A stretch of DNA of 64,000 nucleotides from Daejeonella lutea (lineage in GTDB: Bacteria; Bacteroidota; Bacteroidia; Sphingobacteriales; Sphingobacteriaceae), in assembly GCF_900168015.1 (NCBI RefSeq), contig NZ_FUYR01000002.1, forward strand, positions 372,001 through 436,000, given 5' to 3'. Under the pieces are notes generated by a model, which saw only the letters and a program-made list of their open reading frames with translations, made no database searches and had not been told where the DNA came from. The position numbers were made by a program, and so were the translations under genes. Positions 53,633 to 62,990 of this stretch are shown piece by piece (positions within the stretch are counted from its first letter, which is position 1; each line of letters begins with the position of its first letter).

Positions 53633-54649
53633 TTATAAATTTAAATATAATTCACAATTATATACCGCTTCATTATCCTCAATATGCAGCCGGTACTGCC
53701 CCTTATAGAGAAGATCAAGTCGTCTTTTTACGTTCTGCAATCCGATTCCTCCTGTATCATCCTTATTAAGATTGCTTTTTTTATTAATCACCTGAAAGAA
53801 TAACTTATCTGATTTAACATTCAAAACGATAGTTAAGGGGTTATCCTTATCTGTGGCAATACCGTGTTTAAAGGCATTTTCTACAAAAGAAATTAGCACC
53901 AAAGGCGTTATCTTTTTACTGTGTGTGTCACCATCAATTTCAAATCTGATATGCACCTGTTCCTTAAATCTCAGCTTTTGAAGTTCAATATAATTCTCGA
54001 CGTACCTGATTTCGTCATCCAGTTTAACCAGATTTTCATTGCTCTCGTAAAGCATATACCTCATAATTTCCGACAGTTTTAAAACTGCTTCAGGAGTTTT
54101 TTCGGATTTCTGATAAGCCAGCGAGTAGATATTATTTAGGGAATTAAATAGAAAATGTGGATTGATCTGGGACTTTAGAAAAGCCAGTTCAGAAATCAGT
54201 TTTTCATTTTCAAGGTTACTTCTAATTTTCTCATTACGAAACCAGTCTATAATAAATTTCAGAATGGTGCTTAGAAATATGAAGAAACCGCTAACTAAAA
54301 CAGTAATTAGGAAATACTCCCAAAAATTTATGTAAGTCTTCTTATCGCCTTCGACTCTGGTTAGAATAACATCATAGAAATAATATGCCAGGCCACATTT
54401 TATAAAGGCAAACACAAGTATAACAACGACAATTGCCAGACCGCACCACAAATATCTCTTTCGGTCAAGAAATGTGGGAAGTATTAAGAGGAAATTTATA
54501 TAGAACAGGGAAATATTAATAATCCCGAAATAAATAAAAACAATTATAGTAGTGTGATTAATACTTCCTCTTGTCGTCATAAACATGAACAGTACAATAA
54601 GAAAGGCCCAAACCGCGACATGAAGAAATATCTGCTGGAACTTATTCAT
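53633..54649 (-). CDS. LytS-like sensor histidine kinase
   Basis: A 338-residue kinase with four hydrophobic spans in the first 150 residues, then a HisKA_7/His_kinase domain: ELAFLKSQINPHFLFNSLNN (phospho-His in the INPHFLFN box) and a degenerate ATPase domain (SFVENAFKHGI; GGIGLQNVKRRL). It lacks an extracellular sensor domain, so it probably senses in the membrane. It is transcribed with the LytTR regulator. Confidence 0.93.
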   Translation of the reverse strand: MNKFQQIFLHVAVWAFLIVLFMFMTTRGSINHTTIIVFIYFGIINISLFYINFLLILPTFLDRKRYLWCGLAIVVVILVFAFIKCGLAYYFYDVILTRVEGDKKTYINFWEYFLITVLVSGFFIFLSTILKFIIDWFRNEKIRSNLENEKLISELAFLKSQINPHFLFNSLNNIYSLAYQKSEKTPEAVLKLSEIMRYMLYESNENLVKLDDEIRYVENYIELQKLRFKEQVHIRFEIDGDTHSKKITPLVLISFVENAFKHGIATDKDNPLTIVLNVKSDKLFFQVINKKSNLNKDDTGGIGLQNVKRRLDLLYKGQYRLHIEDNEAVYNCELYLNL

Positions 54650-54862
54650 AATTTAAAAGTACTGTTTCCACCTATGAACATCTTGATGGTTTCGACCAAC
54701 GGGCGAAATCAATCTGCGAACTGGCCTTAAAAAGCTATCTGCAAGATTTTGTCTTATAAATGCCGTTCGTCTGTATAAAAGGGTGCTTGGTCTAATACTT
54801 TTTAAGATCAATTTTATTAAGTATTTCTTTGTTTCACTAAATCAAACACAAACCTCACAACA

Positions 54863-55039
54863 ATGAAAAAGCTTACTAATATCACTTCGCCATTTATAAT
54901 GTTATTGGTTCCACTGTTTCTGCTAATCGGAATATTGGCATTGAACGTTAATAATGAAATTCCGGTTGCAAAACAGCAGGCTAGCATAGGCTTACAAGTT
55001 CCAACTATCAAAACTCTTATCCAGGCTGCTGTAAAGTAA
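54863..55039 (+). CDS. 58-residue single-span peptide upstream of ABC transporter
   Basis: An open frame with ATG 54863 and TAA 55037-55039, one base before the ATP-binding gene starts. The product begins MKKLTNITSPFIMLLVPLFL. It has a basic N-terminus, one hydrophobic span (about 10-29) and a 28-residue polar tail with basic residues at the end. It is too short for standard gene callers. The spacing suggests coupled translation. I recognise no family. It may be an ABC-transporter accessory subunit, an exported peptide or a regulator of the adjacent kinase. Confidence 0.6.
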   Translation: MKKLTNITSPFIMLLVPLFLLIGILALNVNNEIPVAKQQASIGLQVPTIKTLIQAAVK

Positions 55040-55040
55040 T

Positions 55041-55946
55041 ATGCCGGCAGAATTTGTAATTGAGACAAGAGACCTGTCGTATGTTTTTGGGGATCAAAAA
55101 GTTTTAGACCAGATTTCGCTGAGGGTTCCTCCAGGCACTATCTACGGATTTCTCGGGCCTAATGGTGCAGGCAAAACAACCACTATTAAGATACTACTTA
55201 ATTTGCTCCACTCGAAGGAGAAGAATGTTTTCTTGTTTGGACAAGAACTAAACGATCACCGGATCGATGTCTTGTCACGGATTGGATCATTGATTGAACA
55301 GCCAGCGATATATTTTCATCTTACAGGACGTGAAAACCTGGTTAACAGGGCAAGATTACTACAACTGACTTCTGCAAGAGTAAATGAAATCCTTGATCTT
55401 GTTGAACTTACAGAAAGTGCAGAGAAAAAAGCTGGAAAATACTCTCTTGGGATGAAACAACGGCTGGGCATTGGCCTTGCTTTGCTCCCCGACCCGCCAC
55501 TTCTTATCCTGGATGAGCCCACGAACGGCCTTGATCCCAACGGAATCATAGAAGTTCGGCACCTGCTTCAAAAACTTGTTAAGGAACAGGGTAAGACTGT
55601 ATTTATATCCAGCCACCTGCTTTCTGAAGTAGAAAAAATGATAACCCATGTTGGTATCATTAACCACGGGAAATTACTATTTCAGGGAACAATTGAGGAA
55701 CTTCATGGAGTAAGTAAAAGCCAAATAGTCATTGTCACCGCAGATCTAGTGGAGAGTGCAAATCTATTATTAAGAAACGGCTACCACGCAGAAGTTATTT
55801 CCGACACGATCCGCATCCCCTTTACAACCCTCGGTGAAGTTGCAGATGTCACTGCTTTTCTCGTCAGTAACAAACATCAGGTATACAGCATCAGTCAAAG
55901 CAGAGAGAATCTGGAAGATCTATTTTTATCTATCACTCAATCATGA
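55041..55946 (+). CDS. ABC transporter ATP-binding protein
   Basis: A 301-residue ATPase. Walker A GPNGAGKTTTI, the signature YSLGMKQRLGIGLALL and Walker B LLILDEPTNGLD are intact, and the C-terminal 80 residues resemble the regulatory domain of ABC-2 export systems. The best parallel is the bacitracin/lantibiotic-immunity or LytTR-controlled transporter class. It overlaps the permease by 4 bp. Its substrate is unknown. Confidence 0.92.
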   Translation: MPAEFVIETRDLSYVFGDQKVLDQISLRVPPGTIYGFLGPNGAGKTTTIKILLNLLHSKEKNVFLFGQELNDHRIDVLSRIGSLIEQPAIYFHLTGRENLVNRARLLQLTSARVNEILDLVELTESAEKKAGKYSLGMKQRLGIGLALLPDPPLLILDEPTNGLDPNGIIEVRHLLQKLVKEQGKTVFISSHLLSEVEKMITHVGIINHGKLLFQGTIEELHGVSKSQIVIVTADLVESANLLLRNGYHAEVISDTIRIPFTTLGEVADVTAFLVSNKHQVYSISQSRENLEDLFLSITQS

Positions 55947-56743
55947 AAGGATTTATACTTTCTCTAAAATCTGAGTTTTATAAGACACGTAAAACTCTTG
56001 CGTTCTGGTCTGCTATTTTATTTCCCCTTGTTTTATGCTGTCTTATCTCATTCGGTTTTTACTATAATTCGGCAAAAATAATTCCCTTTCCGGCAGAAAC
56101 CCAATGGTTCAGATTTGTGGGTGCTTTCCTGGGTGTTATGGGAAGTCTGTTGATACCAATGCTGGTTATTTTCCAAACTTTTTCAATCAATAATATCGAG
56201 CACAGGTCGGAGATGTGGAAAAGCTTATTTTCTCTTCCCATCTCAAAATGGAGCATTTATTCGGCAAAATATTTTTATGCTCTATTTCTAAATGCCTTGT
56301 GTATCAGCTTATTTGCGTCATTCATATTCGCCTCCGGATACATAATGAATTTCTTTGTTCCAGAATTTAAATTCAATCAATACGATATTTCAGGCCTCCT
56401 GTTTAAAATGCACCTGAAGTTGTTCCTTGCCTCTACCGGCATTTTATCCATTCAATTCTTGTTTAGCCTGCTATGGGCAGATTTTCTTAAACCAATGGGG
56501 ATCGGGTTCCTTTTTACGGTTTTTGGTATTATTACGGCTAACCTTGGTTGGAAATATGCATATACCATCCCATTTGCACACCCTATGCTGGCTTTGCAAA
56601 ATATAATGGGTCAAATAATGGGTCGTGAAGATAAGCAACGCGTCTTCGACCTGATGGATAAGGAGATTTATATTAGCCTGGGAGTAGCGGTTATAACTTT
56701 CGTTATTGGGTATTTCGTAATAAATAAAAGAAATATAAAATAG
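55943..56743 (+). CDS. ABC-2 type transporter permease
   Basis: A 266-residue permease with six spans (the first about 20-40, the last 240-258). It is of the ABC2_membrane_4 type found in peptide-antibiotic immunity systems: short, with an N-terminal FYKTRKTLAFWSAI. It is the partner of the preceding ATPase. The last codon abuts the stop of the convergent peptidase gene. Confidence 0.85.
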   Translation: MKGFILSLKSEFYKTRKTLAFWSAILFPLVLCCLISFGFYYNSAKIIPFPAETQWFRFVGAFLGVMGSLLIPMLVIFQTFSINNIEHRSEMWKSLFSLPISKWSIYSAKYFYALFLNALCISLFASFIFASGYIMNFFVPEFKFNQYDISGLLFKMHLKLFLASTGILSIQFLFSLLWADFLKPMGIGFLFTVFGIITANLGWKYAYTIPFAHPMLALQNIMGQIMGREDKQRVFDLMDKEIYISLGVAVITFVIGYFVINKRNIK

Positions 56744-58093
56744 CTAGCGCACTGCTTTCGGAATAATTACAAGGCTCTCATGGCCTTCGGCATCTACAGA
56801 TTGTACACCAAAAAAATAATTATCCTTTGAGTAATTCAGCTCCAGATTTGTATTTGTTGTAAAAAACTTCCGTTCCCATACCGGACTGCTTGTTTCTCTC
56901 ATTAAGACATAGTATCCAGCAGGGCTCTCTCCGTTTGGCTTCTCCCATTTCAACATAGTTTTATTGGTTAGCTGGCTGGTAATTACACCAACATTTTCCG
57001 GCTCACGAGGGGATAAAGCGAGGTTAGCAAGCGATGCGAGGTTCATTCGGGTGACTTTTTGGGTATATGGATAGTCAACAAAATCTGGCAGGTCGCCATA
57101 GTCAATACCATTTTCCTTGCGAACAGTCTGGTGCTGACGTTCAAAATTCTCGTTCATTTCGGTGATCCGCACACCCGGATAACCTGCTTGTGAAAAGGGT
57201 GTATGGTCCCCGCCGCGAAGGTACCTGTCGCGACGATAAATAAGTTTCACCTCAAGCTGGTCAACATATCGTTCACCCACTTCTTTGATATAACGAGCAA
57301 ACTGCCTGGCTCGTCCATCATTTTCAGACCCTGTACTGGTACGTATTGTAGCTTCTGCGGGAGTTTCAACCACCGAAACCCCTTCGCTAAAAATTCTCAC
57401 ACTGTTATTATCTTTCAGACCAGTTTCCATTCCGTAGGTATTACCAACGATATCATTGGTGATCATCCCAGCAACATTCCACCCGGACTCTTTAGCTCGT
57501 TTCGCAAGATTTACTGCACCGTATAAGCCTTGCTCTTCGGCGACCATAGCCACAAAAATGATTGTGCAGTTAAATTTGTATTTACTCATTACTCTAGCTA
57601 ACTCCATAACAGCAGAAGTCCCAGACGCATCATCGTTAGCGCCCGGGGCGTAAATCTTAGAGTCATTCACATCAGATGCACGGGAATCGTAATGACCAGA
57701 AACTATAAAAACCCGGTCATCTAATTGATCGGTACCAGGCAAAATCCCAAGGACATTTTTCATTACTGTTGGAACCGGAACTCTTCGGCCATCAGCAGGC
57801 TGCGTAAAAACATCAAACTCTGCTTTCAGACGTCCTCCCGATTCTCGCGAGTAACGGGCCATTTCCGATCGGATCCAGTTTCTTGCAGCTCCTATACCTG
57901 TCGTTGTGCTCGTTGTGTCACTCAGGCTGTGCCGGGTCTGAAAAGTCACCAGTTTTCTGACATTTGATTCTATATTCTTGTCAGAAACTTCGTCAACCAT
58001 CTTTTTAATTACTTCGTCCTGTCTGACAATAATCGCCTGCGAAAAGCCACAAAATCCTGAGAAAGAAAATAAAACAAGAAGTAAATATTTCAT
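56744..58093 (-). CDS. Secreted M28 peptidase with fibronectin type III-like tail
   Basis: A 449-residue exported aminopeptidase. A signal peptide (MKYLLLVLFSFSGFCGFSQA) precedes the M28 zinc site: SGHYDSRAS, ANDDASGT, AEEQGLYG, NDIVGN and GGDHTPF. The last 85 residues look like an FnIII domain (MLKWEKPNGESPAGYYVLM). ATG 58093 is used in place of the ATG ten codons upstream, whose added residues would precede the signal peptide. It is divergent from the second M28 gene. Confidence 0.9.
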   Translation of the reverse strand: MKYLLLVLFSFSGFCGFSQAIIVRQDEVIKKMVDEVSDKNIESNVRKLVTFQTRHSLSDTTSTTTGIGAARNWIRSEMARYSRESGGRLKAEFDVFTQPADGRRVPVPTVMKNVLGILPGTDQLDDRVFIVSGHYDSRASDVNDSKIYAPGANDDASGTSAVMELARVMSKYKFNCTIIFVAMVAEEQGLYGAVNLAKRAKESGWNVAGMITNDIVGNTYGMETGLKDNNSVRIFSEGVSVVETPAEATIRTSTGSENDGRARQFARYIKEVGERYVDQLEVKLIYRRDRYLRGGDHTPFSQAGYPGVRITEMNENFERQHQTVRKENGIDYGDLPDFVDYPYTQKVTRMNLASLANLALSPREPENVGVITSQLTNKTMLKWEKPNGESPAGYYVLMRETSSPVWERKFFTTNTNLELNYSKDNYFFGVQSVDAEGHESLVIIPKAVR

Positions 58094-58216
58094 AAATATT
58101 TCGTCAATTGGAGATAAAACCAAATAATATCAAACCTAATGATTTGAAGGATAATTACAATTCGGATGATACATTAAGTTTGTTACCTTCAAAATAAAAA
58201 TTAAAACCAATTATAT

Positions 58217-59791
58217 ATGAAAAAACATTTTCTAATTCTAGTGGCTTTTGGAGCCTTAACTCTCACCGGCTTCGCGCAGCAGGATAACGTTGATCCTGTA
58301 ATAATGCAAAAAATCCGGAATGAAGGTTTAAACAATTCTCAGGTTATGAAAACGGCATTTTATCTGACAGACGTTTCCGGTCCCAGGCTTTCTAATTCTC
58401 CCGGACTTAAGCGAGCACAGGATTGGGCGGTGAATACACTTAAATCATACGGATTAAAAAATGTTAAATTGGAACCATGGGGTAAGTTTGGAAAAGGTTG
58501 GCAGGTTGAGAAAAACTACGTAGCTATGATAGCCCCGTACTATCATGCAATTATCGCTACACCAAAAGCGTGGACACCCGGTACGAATGGTGCAGTAAAG
58601 TCTGATGTTGTCATAATCGACATCACTAAAATTGATACGATCCTTAAAATGGACCCATTTAAAGGTAAACTGAAAGGCAAGATTGTAATATTTGACTCTC
58701 CTGCATCACTAGCTCCCACATTTAGAGCCGATGCAAATCGTTACACAGAAGATGAACTTTCCAAGATTGCGGAACCGCAAACTGCTCAACCAGCAAGGCA
58801 AGGTGCCGGCGCAGGCGCAAATGCTAACCAAATGGCCCAGTTACGCAGGGTGCGGGCAATGAGAACTCAAATTGGCGAATTCCTGAAAGCAGAAGGTGCC
58901 GGACTTCTCCTCAGTATGGGACGAGGTGCACACGGAACCCTGTTTACCACCAACGGTGCATCGTACGCAGAAGACGCGGCTCCAGTGCTTCCGGAACTAG
59001 AAATGTCACCCGAAGATTATCTTCGTATAGTCCGCCTTGTAAAAGCAGGAATCAAAGTGGAACTTGAAGCTGATATTAAAACTCAATTTTTTAATAATGA
59101 TCTTCAAGGGTATAACGTAATTGCTGAAATTCCTGGAACCGATAAAGATCTAAAAGATGAATTGGTCATGCTTGGCGGGCACCTCGATTCGTGGCATGCA
59201 GCAACTGGAGCTACTGATAATGCTGCTGGTTGTGCCGTGATGATGGAAGCAGTGAGAATCATAGCTGCTCAGAACCTTAATCCAAAGAGAACAATCCGTA
59301 TAGCCCTTTGGTCGTCTGAAGAACAGGGTTTATTTGGCTCAAGGGGTTATGTAGCCAATCATTTCGGCAATCCCCGTACAATGGAACTAAAACCCGAACA
59401 TGAAAAAGTTTCTGCCTACTATAACCTTGACAACGGAACAGGTAAAATTCGGGGCATTTATTTACAAGGTAATAATGCCGCCGCACCAATTTTTCAAACA
59501 TGGTTGTCTCCGTTTAAAGATTTAGATGCAACAACCATCACGAGTCGCAACACCGGAGGTACAGATCACCTGGCATTTGATGCGGTTGGAATACCAGGGT
59601 TTCAATTTATCCAGGATGGAATTGATTACAATACCAGGACACATCATTCAAATATGGACACTTACGATCGCCTGATTGCAGATGATCTTAAACAATCTGC
59701 TACTATCATTGCGGCACTTGTATATAATACCGCTCAGCGGCAAGCGAAGATTCCAAGAAAAGAATTACCGAAAGCACAGGGTACTAACTAA
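58217..59791 (+). CDS. Secreted M28 peptidase with PA domain
   Basis: A 524-residue exported metallopeptidase. After a signal peptide (ends about residue 21) there is a protease-associated insert at about 100-280 with an Ala/Gln-rich linker, then the M28 site GGHLDSWHAA, ATDNAAGC, SSEEQGLFGSRGY, YNLDNGTG and TDHLAFDAVGIPG. It is divergent from the other M28 gene; the two have different accessory domains. Terminated by the hairpin at 59797-59827. Confidence 0.92.
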   Translation: MKKHFLILVAFGALTLTGFAQQDNVDPVIMQKIRNEGLNNSQVMKTAFYLTDVSGPRLSNSPGLKRAQDWAVNTLKSYGLKNVKLEPWGKFGKGWQVEKNYVAMIAPYYHAIIATPKAWTPGTNGAVKSDVVIIDITKIDTILKMDPFKGKLKGKIVIFDSPASLAPTFRADANRYTEDELSKIAEPQTAQPARQGAGAGANANQMAQLRRVRAMRTQIGEFLKAEGAGLLLSMGRGAHGTLFTTNGASYAEDAAPVLPELEMSPEDYLRIVRLVKAGIKVELEADIKTQFFNNDLQGYNVIAEIPGTDKDLKDELVMLGGHLDSWHAATGATDNAAGCAVMMEAVRIIAAQNLNPKRTIRIALWSSEEQGLFGSRGYVANHFGNPRTMELKPEHEKVSAYYNLDNGTGKIRGIYLQGNNAAAPIFQTWLSPFKDLDATTITSRNTGGTDHLAFDAVGIPGFQFIQDGIDYNTRTHHSNMDTYDRLIADDLKQSATIIAALVYNTAQRQAKIPRKELPKAQGTN

Positions 59792-59796
59792 TTAAT

Positions 59797-59827
59797 AAAA
59801 AAGGGGAAGCTTTTGCTTCCCTTTTTT
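59797..59827. terminator. Bidirectional terminator between peptidase and nuclease genes
   Basis: Stem GGGAAGC/GCTTCCC with a 4-base loop, A-run before and T-run after. It serves convergent genes. Confidence 0.9.
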
Positions 59828-59828
59828 A

Positions 59829-61229
59829 TTAAAGAATAAATTCCTGGTGCCTATCAGGAATCTCTACATTTTCAAAACCTTTATTCATAACTTTTTCTCG
59901 GAAAGCTTCCTGTACATCATATTCCCCATGTATCAAAAAGACTCTCTTCACCTGACTTGCTTCCTGACAGGAAATAAAATTTAAAAGATCCTCGTAATCC
60001 CCATGGGCACTCATCGACCGGATTGATCTTATATCCGCCCTCACATCATATTCCTCTCCGAATATATGCACTGTCTTATTTCCGTTAAGCAATTTGCCAG
60101 CTAATGATGCTGGTTCACAGTAACCAACCATGAGTATGGTATTTTTTTCATTTCCTACATTGTTTCTAACGTGATGTTTAACGCGACCAGCCTCAGCCAT
60201 ACCTGAAGCGGAAATAATTACGCAGGGCTCTGGATTTGTATTGAGCGCTTTTGATTGTAAAGAGTCCTGTATAAAAGTTAAATTTTTAAAGTGAAAGGGA
60301 TCTTCATCGGTCTTCATAATTTCATGCACGTCCCTGTTTAACTCATCTGAATGATTTTTCACTACATGAGTAGCTTTTGCGGATAAGGGACTATCGACAT
60401 AATATTTTACATCGGGTAGAATTCCTTTTTCTTCGAGACCGTTTAACAAGTAGAGTAATTCTTGTGTGCGGCCTACGCTGAATGCCGGGATAACAACTTT
60501 CCCTTTCCGAATAACGCATGTTTGGTTGATAATATCTTTCAGAAGCCCTTCGGCTGCTTCTGCATCTTTGTGTAACGTATCCCCGTATGTAGATTCCAGT
60601 AAGATATAGTCAGCTTGTGGAAATCGTTGAGGAGCCTTCAAGATTAAGTCATCATATCGACCAACATCCCCGCTAAAGGATATTCTTGTAGTTTTACCAT
60701 TCTCTTGGATACTAAGATGAACCGCCGCGCTCCCGATTATATGGCCAGCGTCGGTAAAATTAATAGTTACACCATCAGTGATCGGATGATCTGTATTATA
60801 TTCAACGATCTTAAACTGCCCTATAGCCCGAATCGCGTCATCTTCATCATAAAGTGGCTTGACTAGCTGCTCGCCATTGCGAATGCGATTCTTGTTACTA
60901 TATTCTGCGTCCTGTTCCTGAATTTTAGCCGAATCCAGCAATAATATTTTCGTAAGCTCCATGGTTGGCGGTGTGCAAAATATTGGACCAGAAAAGCCTT
61001 GTGAAACCAACCTGGGAATTAGGCCGCTATGATCAATGTGCGCGTGGCTCAGTACAAGATAGCTGACTTTCGCAGGGTCGAAGCCAAAATGTTCGTTCAA
61101 TTCATCGGTTTGTTCACCCATTCCCTGGAACATTCCACAGTCAAGAAGTATCTGAATTCCGTTATCTAAAGTAAGAAGATGTTTGCTACCGGTAACATTA
61201 CGGGCAGCTCCGTGGAAACTTATGCGCAT
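59829..61229 (-). CDS. Beta-CASP metallo-beta-lactamase RNA nuclease
   Basis: A 466-residue zinc enzyme. The SHAHIDHSG motif (His-x-His-x-Asp-His), the later SFSGDVG and STYGD, and the beta-CASP region with DSPLSAKATHVV and VIISASGMAEAGR are present, ending SAHGDYEDLL and HGEYDVQEAF. It resembles the CPSF-type or YsiA/TTHA0252-type RNA endo/exonucleases. Monocistronic. Confidence 0.93.
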   Translation of the reverse strand: MRISFHGAARNVTGSKHLLTLDNGIQILLDCGMFQGMGEQTDELNEHFGFDPAKVSYLVLSHAHIDHSGLIPRLVSQGFSGPIFCTPPTMELTKILLLDSAKIQEQDAEYSNKNRIRNGEQLVKPLYDEDDAIRAIGQFKIVEYNTDHPITDGVTINFTDAGHIIGSAAVHLSIQENGKTTRISFSGDVGRYDDLILKAPQRFPQADYILLESTYGDTLHKDAEAAEGLLKDIINQTCVIRKGKVVIPAFSVGRTQELLYLLNGLEEKGILPDVKYYVDSPLSAKATHVVKNHSDELNRDVHEIMKTDEDPFHFKNLTFIQDSLQSKALNTNPEPCVIISASGMAEAGRVKHHVRNNVGNEKNTILMVGYCEPASLAGKLLNGNKTVHIFGEEYDVRADIRSIRSMSAHGDYEDLLNFISCQEASQVKRVFLIHGEYDVQEAFREKVMNKGFENVEIPDRHQEFIL

Positions 61230-61330
61230 ATTTTTTTTTATGAATATAGCAACATATCGGCCAAATTAGACCGAAACTCAAGAAGCAGCAAAATTCCGTA
61301 AAAACCGCAAGGGCAATCCAAATGGGTGAA

Positions 61331-61360
61331 ACAAAAAAAGTCCCGCTTTCACGGGACTTT
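61331..61360 (-). terminator. Terminator of the small secreted protein gene
   Basis: Nine-bp stem AAAGTCCCG/CGGGACTTT with a six-base loop, then T residues on the minus strand. Confidence 0.88.
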
Positions 61361-61392
61361 CGTAATTGGAGAGTTTAATTTAATCTAAATCC

Positions 61393-61929
61393 TTATTGTT
61401 GAGTTACCGTATATACGACCGGAATAACGTTCAATCCTGTTGCTTTACCAGCGTACGTACCACCAGCACCGATCAGGTATGAAACGTTGAACTTGTTTGT
61501 TGAATTAGCACCGCTCCATGAAGTATTAGTAGCAGTTATCACTGTTGCAGCTGTACCACCCGATGCAGGTAATGTAACTGCTGATCCGTAAGTTATACCT
61601 GCAGAGTTTCCTGCGTTAGTTGCACCGATAGCCGGAGTTAACTTTACTGAACCCGGTGCCAATGCTGCCGTACCTGTTACTGTTCCAGCAATTGCCTTAA
61701 CAACATAACCCCTTGATGAAATTACCGTGATGTGGTCGGTTGCTAAAGATGTGATACCATTGTTATACTTTGCTTCGGTATCGAAGTTTACATCAAGAGC
61801 TGCCGGCTGGCTAACTGAGAATGATAATACATCAGATAGTGTGATGTTTGCATTTGCAGTTTGAGCAAATGATTTGTTGCTGATGATTGATATAGTAACG
61901 AATGCGATTAAAAGAAATACCTTTTTCAT
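61393..61929 (-). CDS. Small secreted beta-rich protein
   Basis: A 178-residue protein with a signal peptide (MKKVFLLIAFVTISIISNKS, cleavage near FAQ) and a mature part rich in Gly, Ala, Thr and Val that begins TANANITLSDVLSFSVSQP. The alternation and the C-terminal AGKATGLNVIPVVYTVTQ are similar in style to DUF4402/WxL-like beta-sandwich surface proteins, but I cannot assign a family. ATG 61929 is preferred to 62016. The leader is long, with hairpins. Confidence 0.65.
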   Translation of the reverse strand: MKKVFLLIAFVTISIISNKSFAQTANANITLSDVLSFSVSQPAALDVNFDTEAKYNNGITSLATDHITVISSRGYVVKAIAGTVTGTAALAPGSVKLTPAIGATNAGNSAGITYGSAVTLPASGGTAATVITATNTSWSGANSTNKFNVSYLIGAGGTYAGKATGLNVIPVVYTVTQQ

Positions 61930-62167
61930 AGTATAGTTATTGTGATTTAAGTTCAGATTAGTCTTGTTTGGACTTATATAGACAAAGCAAAGTCCAAAAG
62001 CCGTAAATAGCGTCATCTTGCTTAAAACACAATTTTTGAGAAACTTCGTTTTTACAAGGCCGGGATGTCTTTCCCCGCTTGGGGAAATTTATCCACGAAA
62101 TGATCTCTTTTCCATTAAAGAATATTATGTACATGATTTCATCGTCAAATCTTTTTTTGTAAAACAC
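61930..62167 (-). other. Long leader of the small secreted protein gene
   Basis: 238 bp with a stem-loop TTTCCCC/GGGGAAA at 62070-62087 and a smaller AAAC/GTTT stem at about 62039-62051 (minus-strand reading). No exact TAnnTTTG is seen here. Could be a structured 5' leader. Confidence 0.4.
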
Positions 62168-62203
62168 AAAAAGCCCGGGCATTTTGAATACCCGGGCTTT
62201 CCA
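62168..62203 (-). terminator. Terminator of the sdh operon
   Basis: Ten-bp stem AAAGCCCGGG/CCCGGGCTTT with an 11-base loop and a short T-run on the minus strand, 17 bp after sdhB. Confidence 0.85.
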
Positions 62204-62219
62204 AAACTTTTAAGCAAAA

Positions 62220-62987
62220 TCAGACTTCTTCTTCTTTAAATAATTTCGCAGTGAAATAATCTCTGTTCATCCTTGCGATGTTAGTTATTGAAATTTCCTT
62301 TGGACACTCCGCCTCGCAAGCACCCGTGTTGGTGCAGCTACCAAATCCTTCGGCATCCATCTGAGCAACCATTGCCTGTACCCTGCGGTAGCGTTCCGGC
62401 TGGCCCTGTGGCAGTAATGCCATCTGGGATACTTTCGCTGACACAAATAACATAGCTGATGCATTTTTACAAGCGGCTACACATGCACCACATCCAATAC
62501 ATGTTGCAGAGTTAAACGCCTCATCAGCGATTACTTTCGGAATCGGAATAACATTTGCATCAGGTACTCCTCCGGTATTCACGGAAACAAAGCCTCCGGC
62601 AACTTGAATCCGATCAAAAGCTGATCTGTTGGTGGCAAGATCCTTTATAACAGGAAATGCTTCGGCACGCCATGGTTCAATCACAACTGTATCGTTGTTT
62701 TTGAAACTGCGCATATGAAGCTGGCAAGTTGCTATACCCTGTTTAGGCCCGTGTGGTCTACCATTAATGTGAAGGGAGCAAGATCCACAAATACCTTCAC
62801 GACAATCATGGTCAAAGTGAATCGGATCATCACCCTTTTTAACTAGATCCTCATTAACCACATCCAGCATCTCGAGGAATGACATATCCGGGGACACATG
62901 GTCAGCTTTATAGGTAACGAAATTACCTTTAGTGTCGGCATTTTTCTGACGCCAAACCTTTAACGTCAAATTCATATTTTCACTCAT
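62220..62987 (-). CDS. sdhB: Succinate dehydrogenase/fumarate reductase iron-sulfur subunit
   Basis: A 255-residue subunit with a [2Fe-2S] site ([13 protein letters not shown]) and cysteine motifs [11 protein letters not shown] and [12 protein letters not shown] for the [4Fe-4S] and [3Fe-4S] clusters. The length and Cys spacing fit the Bacteroidota/epsilon type B enzyme. It links the flavoprotein to the quinone pool through the membrane subunit, which is not in the window. A heptamer array lies between it and sdhA. Confidence 0.95.
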   Translation of the reverse strand: MSENMNLTLKVWRQKNADTKGNFVTYKADHVSPDMSFLEMLDVVNEDLVKKGDDPIHFDHDCREGICGSCSLHINGRPHGPKQGIATCQLHMRSFKNNDTVVIEPWRAEAFPVIKDLATNRSAFDRIQVAGGFVSVNTGGVPDANVIPIPKVIADEAFNSATCIGCGACVAACKNASAMLFVSAKVSQMALLPQGQPERYRRVQAMVAQMDAEGFGSCTNTGACEAECPKEISITNIARMNRDYFTAKLFKEEEV

Positions 62988-62990
62988 TTT

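Noticed and set aside
54817-55068. 83-residue minus-strand frame opposite the 58-residue peptide
   Set aside because: It covers the start of the ABC ATPase and the peptide frame; the plus-strand peptide has better spacing and a signal-like composition.
62018-62239. 73-residue plus-strand frame in the secreted-protein leader
   Set aside because: It runs through a leader hairpin and the sdh terminator; no family look.
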